Part shown: positions 1-7,200 of the stretch, in pieces
Numbering within the stretch: the stretch's first letter is position 1
Layout: the number at the start of each line of letters is the position of its first letter
NCBI GenBank assembly: GCA_020860885.1
Contig: JAJBTS010000433.1
Coordinates: forward strand, 1-11,052
DNA length: 11,052 nucleotides
DNA from: Bacteroidales bacterium
GTDB taxonomy: Bacteria > Bacteroidota > Bacteroidia > Bacteroidales > Azobacteroidaceae
Direction of reading: 5' to 3'
The notes under the pieces: generated by a model
The model's database searches: none
Seen by the model: only the letters and a program-made list of their open reading frames with translations
Told to the model about the DNA's origin: nothing
Program-made: the position numbers and the translations under genes

Positions 1-7
1 AGTTAAA

Positions 8-13
8 AGAGGG
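8..13 (+). promoter_or_regulatory. Possible Shine-Dalgarno-like site for cls
   Basis: The purine stretch AGAGGG ends five bases before the ATG at 19 and could pair with the anti-Shine-Dalgarno end of 16S rRNA. Bacteroidota genes usually lack such sites and rely on A/T-rich leaders, and the rnr and tamB starts in this window have none. The site therefore mildly supports the ATG at 19 as the start of cls. No promoter can be judged because the window opens 18 bases upstream. Confidence 0.4.
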
Positions 14-18
14 ATTCA

Positions 19-1440
19 ATGTCACTGGACATATCGGTTATACAAACAATCATTTCTGTGATCTATATAGTGCTGATTGTGGGAACCATTTTAATAGTAC
101 TTACGGAAAACAGAAATCCAATCAAGACTATTGCATGGCTCCTCGTATTGGTATTTGTTCCTATTTTTGGTTTGATCTTTTATTATGTTTTCGGTCAGGA
201 TACCCGCAAGCAAAGACTGGTAAATAAGAGGTATTACAATAAAATCAAGAACCTCAGCTTCAAAGAACTGCTGAGTGAAGATCAGGCGAATGTATTACCA
301 GACTATAACAATCTGGTTAATCTGCTCAAAAGCAACAATCACTCTCCCATATTACAGGGTAGTAAGGTGGAAACGATCACTTCAGGCAAACGAATGTTTG
401 AAGCATTGTTAGAAGATATGGAGAAGGCAGAAGACCATATCCATATGGAGTTTTTTATTTTCAAGAATGACGATACGGGTAAGGTCGTAAAGCAGATGTT
501 GATGAAGAAGGCATCGGAAGGAGTGAAAGTCCGCTTTATTTATGATAATGTAGCCAATTGGAGAGTTCCCCGGAAATTTTATTACGAAATGAAAGAGGCA
601 GGTGTGGAAGTTGCTTCCTTGATGGAAACCCGTTATCCACTTTTGCAGAGTAGTAAAATAAACTACAGGAATCACCGTAAAGTAGTCGTTATTGATGGAA
701 ATACCGGATATGTAGGGGGAATGAATGTGGCAAATGACTATTCCATCAATCCGAATTGGAGGGATAGGCATCTGCGTATAGAAGGAATGGGCGCTTATGG
801 ATTACAAGCTAATTTTATGATAGACTGGTATTCTTCCGGAAGGCATTGGGAAGATACTCAAAGATATTTTCCACCGACTTCTGTCTTTACAAAAAATCTG
901 ATGCAGATTGTAACCAGTGGACCGTATACGGAATATTCTAACTTACTTCAGGCAACTGTTAGTATTGTTTTGAGTGCAAAAAAATATATTTATCTTCAAA
1001 CTCCTTACTTCTTACCTACAAACTCTCTTTTCGAAGCTTTACAAATCGCATGTTTGAGTGGAATCGATGTCCGGCTGATGGTGTCACGAAGGTCTGATTC
1101 TCCTTATATTGATCCGGCGTCCCATTCTTATTACGAAGAGTTGCTTAAATCCGGAATGAAGATTTATGAAAACAGGGATAAGTTTATTCATGCAAAAACT
1201 ATGGTTGTAGACGATTATATTTCTGTTGTTGGTTCCTGCAATTTAGATTTCAGAAGTCTGGAAACCAATTTTGAAATCAACTGCTACATGTACGATGAAA
1301 ATGTAGCTGCCGAAAACAAAGCTATTTTTGCCGAAGACATGAATAATTGCGATGAAGTTGTTTATGAAGAATGGATCAAACGCAGCAGATGGAAAAGGTT
1401 GCTGGAATCCATTGTCCGCCTGTTTGCCCCACTAATGTAA
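19..1440 (+). CDS. cls: Cardiolipin synthase, phospholipase D family
   Basis: This 473-residue protein should join two phosphatidylglycerol molecules into cardiolipin plus glycerol at the inner membrane. Two hydrophobic segments (about residues 7-28 and 37-58) match the N-terminal membrane anchor of the ClsA type. Two phospholipase D HxKxxxxD motifs follow: HRKVVVID at 219-226 (H219, K221, D226) and HAKTMVVD at 391-398 (H391, K393, D398). Each is followed by the usual glycine/asparagine context (GGMN at 233-236, GSCNLD at 405-410). The length is close to E. coli ClsA (486 residues) and both catalytic halves are complete, so the gene looks functional. The C-terminus is basic then hydrophobic (RSRWKRLLESIVRLFAPLM), as in cardiolipin synthases. 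The ATG start keeps the first membrane helix intact. The gene converges on tamL and its stop lies three bases before the repeat complex. The sequence does not exclude a related transphosphatidylase such as a phosphatidylethanolamine-using Cls. Confidence 0.93.
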   Translation: MSLDISVIQTIISVIYIVLIVGTILIVLTENRNPIKTIAWLLVLVFVPIFGLIFYYVFGQDTRKQRLVNKRYYNKIKNLSFKELLSEDQANVLPDYNNLVNLLKSNNHSPILQGSKVETITSGKRMFEALLEDMEKAEDHIHMEFFIFKNDDTGKVVKQMLMKKASEGVKVRFIYDNVANWRVPRKFYYEMKEAGVEVASLMETRYPLLQSSKINYRNHRKVVVIDGNTGYVGGMNVANDYSINPNWRDRHLRIEGMGAYGLQANFMIDWYSSGRHWEDTQRYFPPTSVFTKNLMQIVTSGPYTEYSNLLQATVSIVLSAKKYIYLQTPYFLPTNSLFEALQIACLSGIDVRLMVSRRSDSPYIDPASHSYYEELLKSGMKIYENRDKFIHAKTMVVDDYISVVGSCNLDFRSLETNFEINCYMYDENVAAENKAIFAEDMNNCDEVVYEEWIKRSRWKRLLESIVRLFAPLM

Positions 1441-1443
1441 AAG

Positions 1444-1492
1444 CAGTCACAAGACACCAGTTAACAATAAACAGTTAACAGTAAGCAGTGAA
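1444..1492 (+). repeat. 7-bp CAGTNAN tandem array, left arm
   Basis: Seven consecutive heptads in perfect phase run from 1444: CAGTCAC, AAGACAC, CAGTTAA, CAATAAA, CAGTTAA, CAGTAAG, CAGTGAA. Five of the seven begin with CAGT. The array starts three bases after the cls stop codon. The same heptad family reappears on the opposite strand at 1873-1908, so the two arrays face each other. Confidence 0.75.
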
Positions 1493-1516
1493 TCATTTGA
1501 AAAGATGCAGGCGATC

Positions 1517-1575
1517 TGAAATTTTCGCACGTCCCATTTTTTAAAATCGCAGTCGCATTTGAAATTTTCGTACGT
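1517..1575. repeat. Direct repeat of TGAAATTTTCGNACGT
   Basis: TGAAATTTTCGCACGT at 1517-1532 recurs as TGAAATTTTCGTACGT at 1560-1575, identical at 15 of 16 positions and 43 bp apart. The second copy forms the left half of a palindrome. The first has degenerate right-half sequence (TTTTTTAAAAT), so the pair looks like one intact and one decayed copy of the same module. Confidence 0.65.
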
Positions 1576-1589
1576 GCAAAAATTTCAAA
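1558..1589. repeat. 32-bp near-perfect palindrome (hairpin)
   Basis: TTTGAAATTTT at 1558-1568 is an exact inverse of AAAATTTCAAA at 1579-1589, giving an 11-bp stem with a 10-base loop centred on the palindrome ACGT (1572-1575). The hairpin lies about 120 bases past the cls stop and more than 300 past the tamL stop. Neither strand has a T-run directly after the stem, and the stem is A/T-rich, so it is not a good intrinsic terminator. It may still act as a 3' end stabiliser or a binding palindrome. Confidence 0.6.
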
Positions 1590-1617
1590 GAATCCTAAAC
1601 AAAATTAACGACAATTC

Positions 1618-1838
1618 GCGAAGAGTATTTATACCTGTTTGCGAAGAGTATCTACCTTCCGTTGCGAAGAGTATCTCGACGGGTTAGCGAAGAGTATTAA
1701 CACCCCGTCGCGAAGAGTATCTCGGGGAGGTCGAAATACTTACCGCAGGAGGGTCGCGAAGAGTATCTCGACGGGGTAGTGATACTTATCGCAAAAAGGT
1801 AGCGAAAAGCATTAAGAAAGTGGAACAGTATTTATCAC
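1618..1838. repeat. Phased 23-bp repeat array, core GCGAAGAGTAT
   Basis: The 11-bp core GCGAAGAGTAT occurs exactly six times, starting at 1618, 1641, 1664, 1687, 1710 and 1756. A seventh, degenerate copy (GCGAAAAGCAT) starts at 1802. All seven starts lie on one 23-bp grid. The slots skipped at 1733 and 1779 hold inverted cores: ATACTTACCGC (1736-1746) and ATACTTATCGC (1782-1792). A weaker inverted core, GTATTTATCAC, is at 1828-1838. The 12-bp spacers differ in sequence but not in length, and several are G/C-rich, for example CTCGACGGGTTA. The array does not encode a protein: 23 is not a multiple of three and the open stretch through the cores has no ATG. No known repeat family is recognised with confidence. 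Confidence 0.85.
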
Positions 1839-1872
1839 TATCAGAAGATAATATCTGGCCTACTGTTCTCTA

Positions 1873-1908
1873 CTTACTGGTGACTGTTTAACTGCTTACT
1901 GTTAACTG
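1873..1908 (-). repeat. 7-bp CAGTNAN array, right arm, inverted
   Basis: Read on the + strand, the units are CTTACTG, GTGACTG, an eight-base TTTAACTG, CTTACTG and TTAACTG; on the - strand these are CAGTNAN heptads. Bases 1891-1908 are the exact reverse complement of 1472-1489 in the left arm. The array ends one base before the complement of the tamL stop codon. Weaker units (TTCTCTA, TACTG) extend left to 1861. Confidence 0.72.
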
Positions 1909-1909
1909 A

Positions 1910-4288
1910 TTAGAAAGGGTATCCGATAGCGAAGTGCAGAGCGGAGTTATTAAAGAATTTACCTTTAAAAAGAACGAAGCGGTCGCCCTCTGCTTTAGCG
2001 GGGTCATAGACTCTTGTTCCTGCATCCAGGCGGATAATCAGGAAACTTAAATCAAAACGCAGGCCTATTCCCGTAGCCACGGCTATTTCTTTGTAAAACT
2101 TATCCCATTTGAAAAGACCATTGGGCTGACTATCATAAGACTTTATAGTCCATATATTTCCTGCATCCATAAAGACAGCAGGCTCAAACCAGGGTAATAT
2201 TTTGTGCCGGTATTCCACACTCGTAATAAAATTAATATCTCCGACGTGTACTGCGATATTGTTTCCACTTTCTCCATTGTACGAGCCTGGTCCCAGGTAA
2301 CGGGTACTCCATCCTCTTACGTGGTTGGGCCCCCCCGCAAAATACCTTTTTTCAAACGGCATAATAGAAGAGTTCTTATAGGGATAAGCTACTCCGATTC
2401 CTATACGAAAAGCCAGGCTATTGGAAGAAGTAAAAGGAAAGGTCTGTGAAAAATCGATATTACCCTTTACATATTGAGCAAAAGGATTGCCGAATATATT
2501 GTATTGACCCGTGGAAGATTTATTCGCATTAAAAGCCGAAAAAAACCAACTTAAAACATTTCCTGAGGTTTCTGCACTGAAACGGATAGTATATAAATTC
2601 TGTCTGGCACCCCCTCTGGCAGAGTTTGTATAAATCAGGTTGTACATTAACCCTGCTGTGAATACATTGTTGTAACTGTAACGTGACAGGGTGTCGATAC
2701 TGTTCAGGTATTCATCAAATTTAGCAGATTTCCAGGGCATGTTTACATAATTGATATCTATCAAACTTAAATTCTGTGAAAGTATATTTCTTTGGCTGCT
2801 CCAGCTAAATCTCCAGTTAAAATTGAAAAAATTACGGGCAAATTCAGGTCTTCTTTGAATATTATAACCCAAGCTATAGGTGGTTTGAGATGTAAATCGA
2901 TTGGCAAACCAGTTGTTAACAAAAGGCAAGTGTAAACTTGGGAAAGAGAGAGAAGGCGTGATGCCTATTTCGTAATAATTGTTATTTATTTCGTCTTCAT
3001 CCCTCGATCTTACAAATTCGTAAGCGGTACGCATATGTACATTAAAGACTTCACCTCCGTTAAAGATATTCAGGTTTCCATACCGGGCATCTAAGGCGAT
3101 CCCTAAATCACCCGCTTTATTGGTTCCTTCCACTCCTAATTCTATGGAGTGGTTGTTGCCCGGAGTGAGGTAAATATTACAATCCAACAAAGTAGAATCT
3201 GCATAATTATTTTCCTGGTACTGCATATCCACTCTTCCCATTCCGCTTAACGACTGTAGCAGATTGTAGGTCGATTCACCGGCCCTTTCACGGTATAAGT
3301 TACCTGGCTGAACAAGAATTCTTCTTGCTATTACCCGCGGCCTTAAATATTCCTGGTTGTCGTAATAAATATTTATTCCATCCTGAACAACAGAATCTGT
3401 TATTATATAAGAATCTCGTTGTGCAGGATCGAATCCGCTGAATACGTTTACCCTCTCGATCGTATAGGGCACGGCAGACTGCACACTATCCAATAATATC
3501 ATGGTCAGGTCGACCTGATTGGTCCGTAACGTTGTATCTGCCAGATAATGAAGATTGTTAGGAGTCAGTGCATAATATCCACGGTTGCGGAGTGACTGAC
3601 TTACCCGGTTTATTTCATCTTCCAGAATATTCATATCAAAAATAGTTCCTTCCCGGATCAGACCCCTGTTTCTTCCTTGTCTTCGGGGTGGGGATGTTGA
3701 ATCATTCTCCTGTTGTGTATTATTCCGGCGAAAGAAATTGGAGATACCACCCCGGGATCCGGATCTCCGTCCGGTATTCATAATAGAAATATCGTTTCTG
3801 AAGTTTCTGACGCGGTAGGGTTCTCCATTATGTATGTAATAAGTAACCCGTGCCTTTTTTTCTGCTGAGACAGTATCCACTTCCGCAGAAACATCCGCAT
3901 TCAGATAGCCCAGGTTATGCATCTGGGCAGTCAACTCTTCTACCGACAGGTCTACCAGATTATTTTTGTAAATTATACCCGGCTCTCCTAATTTGCGGAT
4001 GGCTCTTTTGAAAAAATTAGAATCATTATCTACCAGATTGTATATACCTACAGATGTGGAATTATTCGGTTTCTGTTGAATAAAAGGAGTTAACTGAGAC
4101 TCACTGACGCCATCGTCATCCATTTCAATATTTACTTTATCCAGTAGATATTCTCCTTCCGGGATAAACTTTGTAGTATTGCAGGAAGAAAAAAATACAA
4201 TACAAAAGATAAAGGATATAAATAGCCGGGACAACAAATTAAAATCTGTTACCAGCGCTTTTTTTATGGGTTTTATTTTCCACATCAT
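1910..4288 (-). CDS. tamL: TamL, lipidated TamA-like Omp85 outer-membrane protein
   Basis: This 792-residue protein belongs to the Omp85 (BamA/TamA) superfamily and should be the outer-membrane partner of TamB. A hydrophobic signal (about residues 21-33) ends in FFSSC, with Cys36 as the likely lipidation site. That makes it TamL, the lipoprotein form of TamA known in Bacteroidota. POTRA-like segments occupy roughly residues 42-340, including GEPYRVRNF near 155 and a third near 273. An Arg-rich insert at 172-212 interrupts them. The remainder, from about 380, is an alternating beta-barrel with the Omp85 loop-6 motif: RYFAGG at 648-653 and VRGW at 657-660. The protein ends in the aromatic beta-signal IGYPF (F792). 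Length and domain order are complete. Two ATGs are adjacent at 4288 and 4285; either preserves the signal. The start lies one base after the tamB stop (TAG-A-ATG), implying co-transcription and translational coupling. BamA is less likely given the lipobox and the tamB neighbour. Confidence 0.88.
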   Translation of the reverse strand: MMWKIKPIKKALVTDFNLLSRLFISFIFCIVFFSSCNTTKFIPEGEYLLDKVNIEMDDDGVSESQLTPFIQQKPNNSTSVGIYNLVDNDSNFFKRAIRKLGEPGIIYKNNLVDLSVEELTAQMHNLGYLNADVSAEVDTVSAEKKARVTYYIHNGEPYRVRNFRNDISIMNTGRRSGSRGGISNFFRRNNTQQENDSTSPPRRQGRNRGLIREGTIFDMNILEDEINRVSQSLRNRGYYALTPNNLHYLADTTLRTNQVDLTMILLDSVQSAVPYTIERVNVFSGFDPAQRDSYIITDSVVQDGINIYYDNQEYLRPRVIARRILVQPGNLYRERAGESTYNLLQSLSGMGRVDMQYQENNYADSTLLDCNIYLTPGNNHSIELGVEGTNKAGDLGIALDARYGNLNIFNGGEVFNVHMRTAYEFVRSRDEDEINNNYYEIGITPSLSFPSLHLPFVNNWFANRFTSQTTYSLGYNIQRRPEFARNFFNFNWRFSWSSQRNILSQNLSLIDINYVNMPWKSAKFDEYLNSIDTLSRYSYNNVFTAGLMYNLIYTNSARGGARQNLYTIRFSAETSGNVLSWFFSAFNANKSSTGQYNIFGNPFAQYVKGNIDFSQTFPFTSSNSLAFRIGIGVAYPYKNSSIMPFEKRYFAGGPNHVRGWSTRYLGPGSYNGESGNNIAVHVGDINFITSVEYRHKILPWFEPAVFMDAGNIWTIKSYDSQPNGLFKWDKFYKEIAVATGIGLRFDLSFLIIRLDAGTRVYDPAKAEGDRFVLFKGKFFNNSALHFAIGYPF

Positions 4289-4289
4289 T

Positions 4290-7200
4290 CTATTGTGTTA
4301 AAGCATTTTCAACCTCTTGCTCGTCCGGTTCAGGCTCTGTAGCTTCGTCATCATCAACCGGAACAACAGGTTCGACTTCAAATTCTTCAGACGAAGTATT
4401 TCTTCTCCATATCAATCGATCAAAAAGTTTTCCGAATGTTTTTGCATTTCGTTTATATACAACACCTAAACCTTGTGTATATGGGGCTGTTTCAAAATAT
4501 TTGGTGTTGTTTGTTTTATTGTATGCCCTGAGTACAATATTACCCGAAGGAATTAACTTATATTCCGCTTCGAAATCACCCGTGAAATTGTTTGTAAGGC
4601 TTTGATCGTTTGTGTACCCAAGGGTTCCGTTTATGGTGAGGCGGTTATCGAATAGCTGGGTAGATATATTTACATCCACATCCATATCGTTAAAGCCATC
4701 ATCGCCGGCTCTTAACTCGGTACCTATCGACCAGTTATCCTGTAGTATTCCGGCTAAAGCGCTGTTCAAAGCAGTGCTCAGAGCGCTGGAACCGACAGAG
4801 GTTAACAGGTTTCCGCCAGTGCCCGGAGTATTGGAATCGGGAGGCATGAAATTTCCCGTTGCCAATAAATACGCCACTTGCCGGATTTTGATATCGTCTG
4901 TATAGAGCAGTCCGTCGACTCTTCGCTGGACTTCTTCGGATTGATTGGGAACATCGATGTTGTATTGAAGATCGAGGTCGTTCATACTTCCTGTAGCCGT
5001 GATCGAAACCACTACGGGTATACGGCTCCTGGCAAGTATATCTCCAAAGCTCTGGTCCAGAGTAGTCATATCGGCCCGTACCGTATAAAGAGCTGTCAGG
5101 TCGAAAGAAGTATTCAGAGGATCTCCCCTGAAAGTAAGTGTGCTTCCCGGTTGCACGGTGAATGTCTTTGTTGTGAGTCCTAATAAAGATAGAGTCGCTT
5201 TTCCTCTTTGCAAAGTGAAATCTCCTGACAAACTCATATTAGAAGATCCTAATTCATAAATAAATCCAATGGTTCCATTACCGGAAGCCTCCACCGCATC
5301 ACCGGTAGCCCGGTTGTATACGACTCCCGCTTCCAGTCCGGAATTTAAGGCCAGGGATATATTCACCCGGAAAGGAAGAATGAAAGACGGTACTTCTATC
5401 TCTTCTTCCGGCTCCGTTAATGGACGCCCCAGAGCATCCACATACGTCACAAAATTATATCTTTGTGCAGCACTGGCTGAGGAAGGAATATTGATCATGA
5501 TCCTGGCATCATCGGCATGACTGATATTTCCGGAAAGTAGAAAGTCTTCATTTACTTTGGTAAACCTCAGACGGCCGTTTGCCCGAAGGTTTCCGTAGAA
5601 TAAACTATCTGTTTGTTGTTCGTTATTTATTACCTGAAAATTATTAAAAGCAATCGAGATATTCGGGTCTAACTCGGTGAAATTATGATGAGAGACTCTT
5701 CCGTCGATCGTTAAACGGTTGTTGTTTTCATCTCTGATAGCAAATTGTCTTACTTCCACTCTGTTCGGATGAATATATATGGAGTCTGAAAAAGAGTAGA
5801 GCGTATTCAACATGCTCACACCCAATTGCGCCTGGTCGAAGTAGGCAGTTCCGGTAATATTGGGTTGTTGGAGTCTGCCGTTTACTCTTATATTGGCACC
5901 GACATTTCCTTTCAGACCATATAGGGCGCCGTTCGCTAAGGGTTCTATCCAATCCATACGGATATCTCTGATACGGGCATTCAAAGACAAAGAATCCCTT
6001 TCCGGTAATATAAATCCGGATATAACAGATTGCTGGCGCTGGGGATGATCGAGGGTAGCCCGTAATGCTACTCCGTTTCTTTCGCTGTTCCATCCGCTTT
6101 GAATGTTGATATCTCCAATTTCATTTTCCGCAAAAATAATATTATTGATAGAAAGATTCCTGGTGAAGACAAAAGGCGTTGCCAGAATGCTGCGTGCAGT
6201 AATTCTTCCGTTTGCTTCTCCTGATAAAGGCATATCCGCCTTCATAGCTCCGAAGATGGTTCCGAATTGGAAATGGGAAATATCTACGGATAAACTGTCT
6301 TCTCTTGCAGCGGAAACAACTCCGTTCAGCCGGATGTATTCATTAGGGGAGTCCATATGTGATAAAGACAGGTCCTCTACCGTATAACGATTTTCCCTTA
6401 TTTCTACTTTGGAAGGATTAAAGTCAAAAAATGTTTCATTCAATACCCATACGGAAGGATTAAAAGTTATATTCATCTCCGGTATGGAACTTCCTGTTAC
6501 GGGCAGAAATTCTACTTCTGCATCTACACCTCCGTCAAAATCATAGTTCGATGATTTATTGTCCAGATGAATATTGGCGCCGAGTCTGTTTTCAATATTC
6601 CTCAATATCACACTGGCAATAATTGTATCTGATTCTGTAAACATAGTGTAAGCGCTGGCAGCCAGATTCATGTTTGATCCGTCGTTGTTGTATCGCCCCA
6701 TTAATAAGATAGAATCCGGAATTGACTGGGGTAACTGTAATAAGTCCGATAAGGAGTTGATTTCGTTCATCCCGATCCGGAAATTTAAGGTTTCATTAAA
6801 CAGGTCTTTCTTTCTTGGATCCGGCCTGCTATCGGCGAAAAACATAGGGAATGTTTCTTTTACCGACTCCATTAATCCGGCATAAGTAAACTGTCCCCGG
6901 ATGTTTCCGGTAATAAGTCTTGAATCGATGTCTACAGCTTTCCTGCTACTGTCTGCGGCCAGATAAGTCAATGAAAGAGAAGGTTCGTAGAAAACTCCCT
7001 GGGAGGTATGTAGATATAAACTATCTACAGATAAATCTACGTCCATATTCTCCGGATCGAATCCGTTTACATTTGCTTTAATAGCAGCGGCCACAATTAC
7101 ATCGTTATAATCCGGAAGAAAATTGAGAGTGTCTACTTTTATGGAGTCTGCTCTCAGATAAAGATTGGCATACGGATTTCTTTGTCCTATGTTGGCGCGT

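Larger units (their letters stand above)
1444..1908. other. Composite repeat region filling the cls-tamL gap
   Basis: The 469-bp gap between two converging genes has no supportable gene. It is made of repeats in a nested order: 7-bp CAGTNAN units at the left edge, a duplicated AT-rich palindrome module, a phased 23-bp array, then 7-bp units in the opposite orientation at the right edge. The repeats begin three bases after the cls stop codon and end one base before the tamL stop codon, so they occupy the whole gap. The CAGTTAACAGTAAGCAGT sequence at 1472-1489 has a perfect 18-bp inverse at 1891-1908. No target-site duplication is visible outside these arms and no transposase is present. It may be a dispersed Bacteroidales repeat, a MITE-like or REP-like element, or a binding array. 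Only 1590-1617 and 1839-1860 within it lack clear repeat structure. Confidence 0.7.

Noticed and set aside
1558..1589. Bidirectional intrinsic terminator between cls and tamL
   Set aside because: The stem is A/T-rich, neither strand has an adjacent T-run, and it lies far from both stop codons. It is listed only as a palindrome.
1609..1775. Small peptide gene through the 23-bp repeats
   Set aside because: One frame is open for about 165 bases, but it lacks an ATG. A 23-bp period shifts frame at each unit, so the translation is not periodic and shows no coding character.
1618..1838. CRISPR array
   Set aside because: The core is only 11 bp and the spacers 12 bp, far below CRISPR sizes. Some units are inverted, and no cas gene is in the window.
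1444..1908. Insertion sequence remnant
   Set aside because: No transposase fragment and no target-site duplication are visible. The inverted arms are themselves made of heptad repeats, which can give an inverted match without transposition.
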